Assembly: GCA_947086655.1 (NCBI GenBank)
Contig: CAMTZM010000006.1
Coordinates: forward strand, 41,552-105,551
DNA from: an uncultured Eubacteriaceae bacterium
GTDB lineage: Bacteria; Bacillota; Clostridia; Lachnospirales; CAG-274
Length of the DNA: 64,000 bases
Reading direction: 5' to 3'
Shown: positions 53,415 to 62,703 of the stretch, piece after piece
Layout: each line of letters opens with the position of its first letter
Numbering within the stretch: position 1 is the stretch's first letter
Position numbers and translations under genes: made by a program
Notes under the pieces: generated by a model
The model's input: the letters and a program-made list of their open reading frames with translations, nothing else
Told to the model about the DNA's origin: nothing
The model's database searches: none

Positions 53415-54812
53415 ATGGAAGGTAAAAAACTGATTAAAAAAACAGGACTTTATTTTATAGGCAATTTATCATCAAAAATATTGACGTTTGTTCTTGTTCC
53501 CATATATGCTTTTTATATAAAAAGTGAGGAACTTGGAGAGTTTGACTATGCGCAAACTATTATGAACATTATTGTTCCTATATGCTTTGTAGCTATTTGG
53601 GAGGCAATACTTAAATTTGTAATACAAGAAGACGATGATATAAAAAAGAATAAAATAATTGCGACAAGTTCTGTTTTTACAATTACAGCGTCTTTGTTTA
53701 TATTTGCTGCTGCTGTTTTTTATAATATTATAGATAATAGTCATAAAACTCTTTTTTATTTTGTTTTTATGATTATTTCTTATGCTTTTATGTTTATATG
53801 GCAGTATTACGCACGTGCTTTGGGTAAAAATAAAATATATGTTCTTACAGGGATAATTGGTACGGCTGTTAATTTTACGCTTAATATTTTTTTAATATGT
53901 TTTTTATCTATGGGGCTTAAAGCTTTGTTTATTTCTTATATATTTGGAAATGTAGTAATTGCTGTTATACTTGAAACAAGAATAAAAATATTAAAAAGAA
54001 TAAAAATAAAAAGTGTTGATTTAAAAGTTTTAAAAAAAATGTTTTTGTTTTCCGCTCCTCTTGTTCTTAATTTGATTTCAACATGGTTAATTACTGGTTT
54101 TGGGCGTACTGTTATAAAGGATAGGCTTGGAGACGAATATAATGGTATGTATGCATTTGCCAATAAATTTGCTATTGTTATAAGTATGCTTGGTTCAGTT
54201 ATAAATATGGCTATTATTGAGGAGGCGCTTATATCGGCAAAGACGGAAGGAATAGGAGAAAGTTTTAAAAATACTATTGAAAATTTGTTTAGAATTTTTC
54301 AGTCTATGATTATTGCCGCTGCTCCGGTTATTGTTATTTTTTATTATACTATAAAAAATACTGAGTATTATGATTCAATTGTTTATTTTCCAATGCTTCT
54401 TATGTATTCACTTATTATGATAATGACAACAGGTTTTGGTACTGTATTCCAAGTTATAGAAAAAACAAAATATCAATTTATAACTACTGTATTGGGCGCT
54501 ATTACAACTGTTGTTTTGTCTTATGGGTTTATTGATAAATTTGGACTTCATTCTATAATAATTGCTCAGGTCGCTGGTGCTTTTGTAATGCTTATTTCAA
54601 GATATATATTTGTAAATAAATATGTAGAATTTAAAATAAATTGGATACCTATATGTATAATGCTTATTATATATTGTTTAGTATGTTTGATTTGTATTAA
54701 TTTTAATTTGTTTATAAATATTGCGGTATTTATTATTTCTGTATTTCTTTTAGCTTATTATAACAGAAATTTTATGAAAAACGCTTTAATTATGATTAGA
54801 AATAAAAAATAA
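53415..54812 (+). CDS. Polysaccharide flippase (oligosaccharide transporter, MOP superfamily)
   Basis: 465 residues with about 12-14 membrane helices. N-terminal KTGLYFIGNLSSKILTFVLVP, then YAQTIMNIIVPICFVAIWEA and IRDRLGDEYNGMYAFANKFA-like region, as in Wzx/RfbX proteins that flip lipid-linked sugars. The gene stands alone. A seven-codon frame (ATG 53392 to TAA 53413) overlaps its ATG as TAATG, and the strong AAGGAGG at 53359-53365 is too far from the ATG, so translation may depend on coupling. The sugar is unknown. Confidence 0.85.
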   Translation: MEGKKLIKKTGLYFIGNLSSKILTFVLVPIYAFYIKSEELGEFDYAQTIMNIIVPICFVAIWEAILKFVIQEDDDIKKNKIIATSSVFTITASLFIFAAAVFYNIIDNSHKTLFYFVFMIISYAFMFIWQYYARALGKNKIYVLTGIIGTAVNFTLNIFLICFLSMGLKALFISYIFGNVVIAVILETRIKILKRIKIKSVDLKVLKKMFLFSAPLVLNLISTWLITGFGRTVIKDRLGDEYNGMYAFANKFAIVISMLGSVINMAIIEEALISAKTEGIGESFKNTIENLFRIFQSMIIAAAPVIVIFYYTIKNTEYYDSIVYFPMLLMYSLIMIMTTGFGTVFQVIEKTKYQFITTVLGAITTVVLSYGFIDKFGLHSIIIAQVAGAFVMLISRYIFVNKYVEFKINWIPICIMLIIYCLVCLICINFNLFINIAVFIISVFLLAYYNRNFMKNALIMIRNKK

Positions 54813-54825
54813 AAATAATAAAAAT

Positions 54826-54845
54826 GGGCTGTTAATTAACAGCCC
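54826..54845. terminator. Bidirectional terminator
   Basis: Palindrome GGGCTGTTAA / TTAACAGCCC flanked by A-runs and T-rich sequence, between the convergent flippase gene and CBS gene. Confidence 0.75.
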
Positions 54846-54927
54846 TGTAATTTTGTTTTTCATTATTTTTTTGTGTATTTTAGTTTTCATATATGTTCTA
54901 AACATATTTTGTACTAATATTTTATTG

Positions 54928-55641
54928 TTAATTGTATTCCGATAAAAGTATATCCCAATGAGTAAGCATTCCAAGTATAGGTTCGTTGCTGCGTCCGTTT
55001 TCAGTAATATAAACAGCGGCAAGAAGTTTATTGTTTTCAAAATTGTGTTTAAAGAGTTCTTCGGCTTCGTGTAAAAGCATTTTTTTAGGTATAAACGAAA
55101 AGTATTCATTTATATGTTTATCAATTGGAAGATAGTCTATAAATTCTCTTAAAGTAGTATTTTCAGATATATGTATATCGTTTTTGCAGCACATATAAGA
55201 ATAAACTGTATTTTCACTGAAAACTCCAATAAGTTTTTCTTCGTCATATACTGGAACATGTGTATATGTAAATTTATTCATTATTTTTACAGTTTCCATT
55301 ATACATGAGTCTATTTTTACTGTAAACATTTTTTTAATAGGTATAGCATAATCAATTGCAAGGGGAGGATTAACGATAACATTTACGCAATGCCTAAGCA
55401 AATGAATCATTTCTTGTGATGGAACTATTGGATATACTCCTCCAACTTTTGGATTATGCGTTAAAAAGTTTCTAACTACACGACAATAGTCTAAATCGTC
55501 TTTATATGCTTTAAGCTGAGGAACACAAAGAAGTCTGCCTATAATACTTTCATTTTCTTTAGCACTTGGAAAGTACACACGACGACCTTCATATTCAAGT
55601 TCCTTATATAGCTGAAGAAATTTTTCTGTCTGATGATTCAA
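54928..55641 (-). CDS. CBS-domain protein in the metal ABC operon
   Basis: 237 residues. The N-terminal 100 residues form a helical region of no clear family (FLQLYKELEYEGRRVYF), followed by a CBS pair (about 105-165: DSCIMETVKIMNKFTYTHVP; and from about 175, with LLAAVYITENGR). It starts 14 bp after the ABC permease gene and is the last gene of that operon. CBS pairs usually sense adenine nucleotides; a regulatory role for the transporter is inference. Confidence 0.75.
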   Translation of the reverse strand: MNHQTEKFLQLYKELEYEGRRVYFPSAKENESIIGRLLCVPQLKAYKDDLDYCRVVRNFLTHNPKVGGVYPIVPSQEMIHLLRHCVNVIVNPPLAIDYAIPIKKMFTVKIDSCIMETVKIMNKFTYTHVPVYDEEKLIGVFSENTVYSYMCCKNDIHISENTTLREFIDYLPIDKHINEYFSFIPKKMLLHEAEELFKHNFENNKLLAAVYITENGRSNEPILGMLTHWDILLSEYN

Positions 55642-55655
55642 TATTAGTCCCTCCT

Positions 55656-56450
55656 TTAATTCTTACGCCTAAACGGCAGAAGTATTATTAATACAAATAT
55701 TCCTATAAGAACAATAGTTCCGCCCGGTTTTAAGTCATATAAAAATGAGATAAATAATCCTGAAATTGTAAACAAAAGCGCAAACATAACAGATAAAACT
55801 ACATTTGATTTATAACTTTTGCTTATAAGCATAGCGCAGGCAACAGGTATTGTCATAAGAGAAGATATAACAAGTGAACCCACTGTTCTTGAGGCAATTG
55901 AAACTGTTACGGCAGTTATTAATGTAAATAAAAAATTAACTTTTTTTACAGGAACTCCTGAGAGTTGAGCGCCTTCTTCATCAAATGTAATATAAAAAAG
56001 TTCTCTGTAAAGTATAATCATAACTATACAAACTATTATGCTTAATATTACTACCATATATAATTCAAATTGACTTACCGCTACTATACTTCCAAATAAA
56101 AAACTGCCAAAATCAGCCGAGTTTTTGACAAAACCTGAAAAAACAGCGGCAATTCCAACTCCAAATGAAAGTACAATAGCGGTTGCCATTTCTGAATATC
56201 TGTAAAATGCTCTTCTTATATATTCTATTGCTAATGCTGCTGCTATGGAAAATATTACAGCTGAAAGTATTGGATTTAATCCGGCACAAAGACCAATGGC
56301 AACACCAGCAAGTCCGGCATGAGCAAGAGCATCCCCTATTGTAGAAAGGCGTTTTAAAACTATTATGTTTCCTATAAGAGGTGTTATTATTGATATTAAC
56401 AAAGCGGCTAAAAAAGCTCTTTGTATAAATCCATAAGATAATAATTCCAT
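55656..56450 (-). CDS. znuB: Metal ABC transporter permease (ZnuB-like)
   Basis: 264 residues, eight or nine membrane helices, ABC-3 family: IITPLIGNIIVLKRLSTIGD, ALAHAGLAGVAIGL, YFRREL-like cytoplasmic loop, TVGSLVISSLMTIPVA. Gives the Zn2+ or Mn2+ channel of the transporter with the two genes upstream. It starts 117 bp after the ATPase gene stop. The ion specificity cannot be decided from this subunit. Confidence 0.9.
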   Translation of the reverse strand: MELLSYGFIQRAFLAALLISIITPLIGNIIVLKRLSTIGDALAHAGLAGVAIGLCAGLNPILSAVIFSIAAALAIEYIRRAFYRYSEMATAIVLSFGVGIAAVFSGFVKNSADFGSFLFGSIVAVSQFELYMVVILSIIVCIVMIILYRELFYITFDEEGAQLSGVPVKKVNFLFTLITAVTVSIASRTVGSLVISSLMTIPVACAMLISKSYKSNVVLSVMFALLFTISGLFISFLYDLKPGGTIVLIGIFVLIILLPFRRKN

Positions 56451-56567
56451 TATTTAGTATGCTGCTTAAAGCTTAGACAAAAATATCTATAAATATTTAT
56501 GGATATTTTATCCAGCAGTTTCTCCTTTCTTTTTTATATCTTTTTAAGTTACATATAAAGAAATATT

Positions 56568-57296
56568 TCAGCAATTTTTATCATGTCTGTAATGTTCGGA
56601 TATAGTTTCGTTTCTGTAATCTTCAGCGCTTATAATACGTATATGACCATCTTCACTTAAATTTAAAACTTTATTTGCGTGATAAAGTATCGAAGAAATA
56701 TCATGTGTAACCATAATTATTGTTATTTTATGCTTTTTATTCAAATCACCTAAAAGGCAGCATATTGAATCTACCGCTTTCATATCTATTCCAACTGTTG
56801 GTTCATCTAAAAATATTATTTCAGGGCTGCTTACAAGTGCTTTAGCTATAAATACTCTTTGCTGTTGTCCTCCGGAAAGATTGCCTATAAGTTTTTTGGA
56901 AAAATCGTACATGCCAACTGTATCCAGTGCTTTTTTTATTTGTTGTTTATCTGTACTTTTTTTGAATTTAAAAAGACCGTTTTTTGAATAAAGACCGGCT
57001 GATACGACTTCCTCAACAGTAGCCGGAAAGGCAGCATTGAAATTTGTGGCTTTTTGTGATACATAAGCTATTTTATCAAATTGTTTAAAATTTTTTGAGT
57101 CTTTTCCATATAATAAAATTTCTCCGGAATCTGGTTTTAATAAATTTAAAATTAATTTTATAAGTGTACTTTTTCCAGTTCCATTAGTTCCAACTATACA
57201 CAAAAAGTCGCCTTTTTCCACAGAAAAGCTTAAATTTTTAATTATTTGTTTATCCGAATAATTAAAGTCTAAATTTTTTACTTTAAGTATGCTCAT
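56568..57296 (-). CDS. znuC: Metal ABC transporter ATP-binding protein (ZnuC-like)
   Basis: 242 residues with Walker A GTNGTGKSTLIKLI (near 37), Q-loop YVSQKATNF, signature LSGGQQQRVFIAKAL (near 138), Walker B IIFLDEPTVGID and H-loop MVTHD. Ends with a His-containing tail. 2 bp after the binding-protein gene. Drives import through the ZnuB-like permease. Confidence 0.92.
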   Translation of the reverse strand: MSILKVKNLDFNYSDKQIIKNLSFSVEKGDFLCIVGTNGTGKSTLIKLILNLLKPDSGEILLYGKDSKNFKQFDKIAYVSQKATNFNAAFPATVEEVVSAGLYSKNGLFKFKKSTDKQQIKKALDTVGMYDFSKKLIGNLSGGQQQRVFIAKALVSSPEIIFLDEPTVGIDMKAVDSICCLLGDLNKKHKITIIMVTHDISSILYHANKVLNLSEDGHIRIISAEDYRNETISEHYRHDKNC

Positions 57297-57298
57297 TT

Positions 57299-58195
57299 TT
57301 ATTCACCAAGTGCCTTTTTTAAATTATCTAAATTTTTATACATAACTAAATAATAATCATATTCGTTATCGGACTGTTCTTTTGTAAGACCTTCAAAAGC
57401 ACTTAACTCAAGAAGCTGGCAGCCTGTTTCATCAGATATTATTTGTGTTGTTTTAGGATTTAAAAGTTCTTCATAAAATATATATTTTATATTGTTAGTT
57501 TTTATATATTCAGTAATTTCAGCCATTTTAGAGGGGGAAGGTTCACTTTCAGCCATAAGCCCTTCAATGCCGACTTGATTTAAGCCATAGGCATCGCACA
57601 AATAACCATACGCTTCATGAGAAGTTATTATATTTTTTGTTTTAAATTTTGATACGGCGTTTAAAAAGTCAGTGTCAAGTTTTTCAAGTTTTTCTTTATG
57701 CTCGTTAAAATTTTTTTCGTAATATGACGCATTATCTGAATCATATTTTGATAATGTATTTTTTATCATTTCCATTTCTTTTATTACATTACGTGGGTTA
57801 AGCCACACATGGGGGTCATTTATGTCATTTTCATTTTTTATAAGTTCGGCGGCAGTGGAAAGCTCAACATATTTTAAGTTATTGCTGTCAATGGATTTTT
57901 TGATTTTTTCAATAAAATTTTCCATTCCAGCTCCGTTATAAAAAAATATATCTGTATTTTCCAATTCTAACATATCTTTAACAGATGGCTCCCAATCATG
58001 AGGCTGTGAGCCTGATGGAACTAAACAGCTAAGATTGATTTTATCTCCGCCTATTTTTGATGTAAAATCATAAACAGCATGAAAACTTGTGTAAACATTA
58101 AGTTTATCATTTTCTTCCGTTTTTGTTTTATCAGCATTAGAACACGAAGTTAAAAAAAACAATGATATTATAAAAATTAAAAATACATTTTTCAT
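57299..58195 (-). CDS. znuA: Metal-binding lipoprotein of ABC transporter (ZnuA-like)
   Basis: 298 residues with a lipobox signal peptide (IIFIISLFFLTSC). Family A-1 metal-binding protein: VYTSFHAVYDFTSKIGGD (His ligand), PSGSQPHDWEPSVKDM, DPHVWLNPRNVIKEM (His), IITSHEAYGYLCDAYGL (His) and a late Asp/Glu. The His-rich loop common in zinc-specific members is short or missing, so Mn2+ cannot be excluded. First gene of the operon. Confidence 0.9.
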   Translation of the reverse strand: MKNVFLIFIISLFFLTSCSNADKTKTEENDKLNVYTSFHAVYDFTSKIGGDKINLSCLVPSGSQPHDWEPSVKDMLELENTDIFFYNGAGMENFIEKIKKSIDSNNLKYVELSTAAELIKNENDINDPHVWLNPRNVIKEMEMIKNTLSKYDSDNASYYEKNFNEHKEKLEKLDTDFLNAVSKFKTKNIITSHEAYGYLCDAYGLNQVGIEGLMAESEPSPSKMAEITEYIKTNNIKYIFYEELLNPKTTQIISDETGCQLLELSAFEGLTKEQSDNEYDYYLVMYKNLDNLKKALGE

Positions 58196-58231
58196 TTTTC
58201 TTTGTCTCCTTGTTTTATTAATTTAAGTGAA

Positions 58232-58275
58232 TTAAAAATTATATATAGTTATATATAAAAGTTTATAATTTTTAA
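58232..58275 (-). promoter_or_regulatory. Perfect inverted repeat in the znu leader
   Basis: TTAAAAATTATA at 58232-58243 and its exact complement at 58264-58275, 20 nt apart, lie between the promoter and the znuA start. It could be an operator or an mRNA hairpin. It does not match a known Zur box that I can recall with confidence. Confidence 0.45.
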
Positions 58276-58300
58276 ATATGAATTAACTGTTTTTTTCTTT

Positions 58301-58329
58301 ATTATACCACCGACTTTTGTTTCTGTCAC
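58301..58329 (-). promoter_or_regulatory. Candidate promoter for the znu operon
   Basis: Minus strand: GTGACA (58324-58329), 17-bp spacer, TATAAT (58301-58306). The rest of the 332-bp gap 58196-58527 holds the inverted repeat at 58232-58275, the terminator at 58481-58512 and no gene. Confidence 0.6.
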
Positions 58330-58480
58330 GGTTTTTCATAAGCCTTTCATTTATTTAGATTATGAAAAATAAAAAGTATGTAAATACATATATAATCATA
58401 TTTTTTGAAAATTATTTAAAAGTTACTATATTAATGGCATTATAGAAAATTTTTAATATAGTATAAATAAAATTATGTTT

Positions 58481-58512
58481 AAAAAAAGTCCGATTTATTC
58501 GGACTTTTTTTA
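58481..58512. terminator. Terminator of the Gly/Thr/Asn-rich lipoprotein gene
   Basis: AAAAAAAGTCCGA / TCGGACTTTTTTT stem with a 5-nt loop; it works in both directions. Confidence 0.88.
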
Positions 58513-58527
58513 ATTAAAGAAATATAC

Positions 58528-59007
58528 TTATTTAGTTAATGAGCTCATTATATTATTTGTGCCAAAATTTTCATTGCCTGTAATGTTTTCTGCTCCACTC
58601 ATGCCGGCTTTAGTTGTTCCTGTGTTTGTGTTATTTTTATTATTTGTGTTATTTTTATTGTTTGTACCTGTATTGTTTAAACCGTTGTAAGTTCCTAAGC
58701 CGTAATTAGTATCGTTTAAGTTATATCCGTTTCCTGAATAATTTCCTGTTCCGTAATTAGTACCTGTATATCCTGTTGTGTTACCATACATGTCTGTACC
58801 TGTATCAGTGCCTGTACCTGTTCCGTCTGTTCCAGAACCGGCTCCGTCAAAAAGTCTGTTTATACTATTTGAAAGGTTTGAACCGTCAGTTCCATTATTG
58901 TCCATGTTATTATTTGTATCATTGTTTCCTGTTCCGCAGCCCACTAATGATAAGCAAGCTACGATAATACTGACTGACAATAGACTTTTTATACTTTTTA
59001 TACTCAT
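58528..59007 (-). CDS. Low-complexity Gly/Thr/Asn-rich lipoprotein
   Basis: 159 residues with a lipobox (LLSVSIIVACLSLVGC). The mature part is made of runs of Gly, Thr, Asn and Tyr (for example TDGTGTGTDTGTDMYGNTTG) and ends with a short conserved-looking segment, NENFGTNNIMSSLTK. Exposed, probably unfolded or spacer-like lipoprotein. Codon repeats make it prone to length variation. No family recognised. Confidence 0.7.
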   Translation of the reverse strand: MSIKSIKSLLSVSIIVACLSLVGCGTGNNDTNNNMDNNGTDGSNLSNSINRLFDGAGSGTDGTGTGTDTGTDMYGNTTGYTGTNYGTGNYSGNGYNLNDTNYGLGTYNGLNNTGTNNKNNTNNKNNTNTGTTKAGMSGAENITGNENFGTNNIMSSLTK

Positions 59008-59256
59008 ATTAAAAACCTCCCTTTTTATAAATTCAGAAAGACATAAATTATTAATTAATGCTTTCTAATAAATATTTTTAGCTTTTAAGTTTGATTAATA
59101 CTATAATCATATTGGAAGGAAAGGAAATACTAATTAATTATGAATAAAATTTTAAAAAATTTAAAGTTTGTAAATAATATTTTATACGTACTTATAATAA
59201 ATAATTGAAATAAGGGATTTATTGGAATATAATATATCTTAAAAGGAGGTTTTTAT

Positions 59257-60849
59257 ATGAATAAACGACGTGGAGGAATTTTAATACATCCAACAAGTTT
59301 TCCAAGTAAATATGGAATAGGCGATTTTGGAAAGGAGGCTTACAAATTTATAGACTTTTTAAAGGAAGCAAAGCAAAGTTTATGGCAAATTTTACCTTTA
59401 GGACATACAAGTTTTGGTGATTCTCCTTATCAAAGTTTTTCAACATTTGCCGGCAATCCTTTGCTTATAAGCCCAGATATGCTTATTGACGACGGGTTTT
59501 TAAATGAAAAGGAAATAGGTGATGTTCCAAATTTTTCAAATGAAAAGGTTGAATTTGGAAAAGTTATTGATTTTAAATATGGTTTATATAGAACTGCTTT
59601 TGAAAATTTTAAAAATAAAAAAAATAAAGCTAAGTTAAACTTGGAATTTAATGAATTTACAGAAAAAAATGAATTTTGGCTTGATGATTATTGTTTGTTT
59701 GTTTCACTTAAAAACTATTTTATACAGGAAAGAAAAAATACTTATGAAACTGAAGAATATAAAAAGTATAAAAAAAATAATATTGATTCTATGACTGAAA
59801 ATCAAATAAACGATTGTTTTTACGGCGCTTGTTGGAATTCATTCCCTGACGATTTGGTTAGTAGAAAAAAGACCGCTTTAAATAAATGGAGAAAAAAACT
59901 TGAAAATGAAATTATGTTTTATAAGTTTATTCAATTTGAGTTTTTTTATCAATGGAAAAAATTAAAAGATTACGCAAATGAAAATGGTATTAAAATAATA
60001 GGTGATATTCCTATTTTTGTAGCAGCTGACAGCGCTGATACATGGAGCAATAAAAATCTGTTTTGTATGGATAAATCAGGAAAACCTGTAAAGGTTGCCG
60101 GAGTGCCTCCAGATTATTTTAGCGAGACAGGGCAGCTTTGGGGAAATCCGCTTTATGACTGGAAAGTACATAAAAAAAGCGGATATGAATGGTGGATAAA
60201 AAGAGTAGAATCTATGCTTTCATTGGTAGATATACTTAGAATAGACCATTTTAGAGGTTTTGAATCTTACTGGTCTGTTGATTATGGCGAAAAGACTGCT
60301 GTAAAAGGAAAATGGGTTAAAGGTCCGGGAGAGGAACTTTTTGATGCTATAAAAGAAAAATTGGGGGATATTAGTATTATTGCTGAAGATTTAGGAGACT
60401 TAAACAAAGAGGTTATTGAATTAAGAAATAAACTTGGATTTCCGGGAATGAAAATTTTACAGTTTGCTTTTGACGGGTCAAGTGAAAATTCTTATTTGCC
60501 TCATAATTATGACAGCAATAATTATGTTGTATATACCGGAACACATGATAACGATACGACGCAAGGCTGGTATGACAGTGCAGAAGAAGGACAGAAAGAT
60601 TACTTTAGGCGTCTTTTAAATGTTTCCGGAAATGATGCTGTTTGGGATATGATTAGACAAGCTTATTCATCATGTGCTAAATTTGCAGTTATCCCTATGC
60701 AAGATATAAGCGTTTCAGGAACACAAGCACGTATGAATACACCCGGAGTAGCTTCTGGCAATTGGCAGTATAGATGCAGTGAAAATGATTTTTGCAGCAA
60801 TAATGCAAGCGGACTTAGGTATTTGTCAGATTTATTTAATAGACATTAA
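59257..60849 (+). CDS. malQ: 4-alpha-glucanotransferase (amylomaltase)
   Basis: 530 residues, GH77. Start GGILIHPTSFPSKYGIGDFG, then WQILPLGHTSFGDSPYQSFS, catalytic Asp in DILRIDHFRGFESYW (near 325), acid Glu in SIIAEDLGD (near 373) and the YTGTHDNDTTQGW motif (near 425). Rearranges maltodextrins and works with GlgP. Strong AAAAGGAGG ribosome site. It stands alone, followed by a terminator. Confidence 0.97.
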   Translation: MNKRRGGILIHPTSFPSKYGIGDFGKEAYKFIDFLKEAKQSLWQILPLGHTSFGDSPYQSFSTFAGNPLLISPDMLIDDGFLNEKEIGDVPNFSNEKVEFGKVIDFKYGLYRTAFENFKNKKNKAKLNLEFNEFTEKNEFWLDDYCLFVSLKNYFIQERKNTYETEEYKKYKKNNIDSMTENQINDCFYGACWNSFPDDLVSRKKTALNKWRKKLENEIMFYKFIQFEFFYQWKKLKDYANENGIKIIGDIPIFVAADSADTWSNKNLFCMDKSGKPVKVAGVPPDYFSETGQLWGNPLYDWKVHKKSGYEWWIKRVESMLSLVDILRIDHFRGFESYWSVDYGEKTAVKGKWVKGPGEELFDAIKEKLGDISIIAEDLGDLNKEVIELRNKLGFPGMKILQFAFDGSSENSYLPHNYDSNNYVVYTGTHDNDTTQGWYDSAEEGQKDYFRRLLNVSGNDAVWDMIRQAYSSCAKFAVIPMQDISVSGTQARMNTPGVASGNWQYRCSENDFCSNNASGLRYLSDLFNRH

Positions 60850-60881
60850 GTAAGTTTTTTGTAGAATTAAAAATAATAATA

Positions 60882-60904
60882 TGACGCAGATTTTGTCTGC
60901 GTCA
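60882..60904 (+). terminator. Terminator after malQ
   Basis: TGACGCAGA / TCTGCGTCA stem with a 5-nt loop, then ATTTTT. Confidence 0.85.
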
Positions 60905-60931
60905 ATTTTTATAAAAAAAATAATTTAAGTG

Positions 60932-60960
60932 TTGATTTTTTGTAATAAGTATGGTATATT
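60932..60960 (+). promoter_or_regulatory. Candidate promoter for pheB-hom-lysC
   Basis: TTGATT (60932-60937), 17-bp spacer, TATATT (60955-60960). The start codon is about 50 bp downstream. No T-box or lysine riboswitch is visible, as the leader is too short. Confidence 0.6.
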
Positions 60961-61011
60961 TCCATGTATGAAAAACATTTGTTTTTGATACATGAACATT
61001 TGGAGGCTTTT

Positions 61012-61446
61012 ATGCAGAACAGGTACTTTATTGTAGATAAAAAGGTACTTCCGGAGGTTTTTAGCAAGGTTATTAAAGTTAAAAAACTTATGGCACAAGA
61101 CAATACCAAAACAGTGCAGGAGGCTGCGGCATGTGTTGGTATAAGCAGAAGCGCTTTTTATAAGTATAGAGATTACGTTTTTGAGTTAGGTGAAAACTCA
61201 ACAGAACGAACTGTTACTTTAGGAGCTAATTTAAGCGATAAATCAGGAATATTATCTGATGTTTTAAATGTTATTGCAGAAAAATGCGCTAATATACTAA
61301 CAATTAATCAAACTATACCTATAAATGGTGTTGCTAATGTTACAATTACAATTGAAATTGGAATTGATACAAAAATCGATTCGGTTTTAGATGAACTTAG
61401 TAAAATAAATGGTGTGTATTCACTTAAAATATTGGCGAGGGAGTGA
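61012..61446 (+). CDS. pheB: ACT domain protein PheB family
   Basis: 144 residues: MQNRYFIVDKKVLPEVFSKV, an N-terminal helix-turn-helix-like part (AAACVGISRSAFYKYRDYVF) and a C-terminal ACT domain (LGANLSDKSGILSDVLNVIA). ACT domains bind amino acids; the family is usually next to hom or pheA and is thought to regulate. The ATG 61012 after GGAGG is chosen. It lies next to hom, with overlapping translation signals. Confidence 0.9.
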   Translation: MQNRYFIVDKKVLPEVFSKVIKVKKLMAQDNTKTVQEAAACVGISRSAFYKYRDYVFELGENSTERTVTLGANLSDKSGILSDVLNVIAEKCANILTINQTIPINGVANVTITIEIGIDTKIDSVLDELSKINGVYSLKILARE

Positions 61447-61451
61447 AATTA

Positions 61452-62690
61452 ATGGTTAAAATAGCGATTTTAGGATATGGTACAGTAGGGTCTGGAGTTT
61501 GGGAGGTTCTTCAAAAAAATCAAACAAGTATAGATAGAAATGCTGATGAGCAAATAAGAGTAAAGTATGTTCTTGATTTAAGGGATTTTCCTGAAGATGA
61601 GGTTCAAAAGTATATTGTACATGACTTTGATACAATTTTAAATGATGATGAAATAAAAATAGTAGTAGAGGTTATGGGCGGCGTAGAGCCGGCGTATACA
61701 TTTGTTAAAAAGGCGCTTTTAAATGGGAAAAGTGTTGTTACAAGTAATAAAGAACTTGTTGCTAAATATGGTGCTAAACTGTTAAAAACAGCAAAAGAAA
61801 AAAATATAAATTTTCTTTTTGAGGCATCAGTTGGAGGAGGCATTCCGATTATAAGACCTTTAAATCAGTCGTTAACTGCTGATGAAATTTATGAAATAAC
61901 AGGAATTTTAAATGGAACTACAAATTATATGCTTACAAAAATGTCAAAAGAAGGTTTGGATTATGACGAGGTTTTAAAAACCGCACAAGATAAAGGATAC
62001 GCTGAAAGAAATCCTTCTGCTGATGTGGAAGGATTTGATGCATGCAGAAAAATTGCTATACTTCTTTCTATTGCCATAGGCAAGCAAATAGATTATGAAA
62101 GTATATATACTGAAGGAATAACAAATATAACTAAAGCAGATATTGATTATGTAACACAAATGTCAATGAGTATTAAACTTCTTGCGTCGGCTAAAATAGA
62201 TAATAATGGCGTTTGGGCAAGAGTTTCTCCTGTTATAATTGGTTATGAAAATCCTCTTTCTATGGTAAATGACGTATTTAATGCAATACTTGTAAAAGGA
62301 AATGTTATAGGTGATGTTATGTTCTATGGAAAGGGAGCAGGAAAACTTCCAACAGCCAGCGCTGTTGTGGCTGATGTTGTCGATGCTGTTAAGCACTTAA
62401 ATAGAAATATTATGACTGCATGGTCTTCTGAAAAGTTAGATATTTTAGATATTGACGGTGTTGAAGTCAGCAAATTTATAAGAATTTCATATACTGATAA
62501 AGAAAAGGCTATTAACGCTGTTAAAAATTTATTTGGTACTGATAAAATTGTATTTTCTAAAAACAATGATTATGAATTTGCTTTTATTACTAATGTGGAA
62601 ACAGAAAAAATTATAAATGACAAAATAAATCAGCTTATTAATGAAACTTGCGTATCTGAAGTATTAAATACAATCAGGTTTGAAGGATAG
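61452..62690 (+). CDS. hom: Homoserine dehydrogenase
   Basis: Reduces aspartate semialdehyde to homoserine (threonine and methionine branch). 412 residues. NAD(P)-binding ILGYGTVGSGVWEVLQ, VTSNKELVAKYG (near 105), catalytic ILNGTTNYMLTKM (near 160) and EAGYAERNPSADVEGFDACRK-like region (DKGYAERNPSADVEG). C-terminal ACT domain from about 335. Start ATG 61452 after GAGGGAG. lysC follows after 13 bp. Confidence 0.96.
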   Translation: MVKIAILGYGTVGSGVWEVLQKNQTSIDRNADEQIRVKYVLDLRDFPEDEVQKYIVHDFDTILNDDEIKIVVEVMGGVEPAYTFVKKALLNGKSVVTSNKELVAKYGAKLLKTAKEKNINFLFEASVGGGIPIIRPLNQSLTADEIYEITGILNGTTNYMLTKMSKEGLDYDEVLKTAQDKGYAERNPSADVEGFDACRKIAILLSIAIGKQIDYESIYTEGITNITKADIDYVTQMSMSIKLLASAKIDNNGVWARVSPVIIGYENPLSMVNDVFNAILVKGNVIGDVMFYGKGAGKLPTASAVVADVVDAVKHLNRNIMTAWSSEKLDILDIDGVEVSKFIRISYTDKEKAINAVKNLFGTDKIVFSKNNDYEFAFITNVETEKIINDKINQLINETCVSEVLNTIRFEG

Positions 62691-62703
62691 GGAGGAAATA
62701 GAA

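Noticed and set aside
58528..59007. Repeats in the Gly/Thr/Asn-rich gene as a CRISPR-like array
   Set aside because: The repeats are codon-level low complexity in an open frame with a signal peptide; there are no regular spacers or cas genes.
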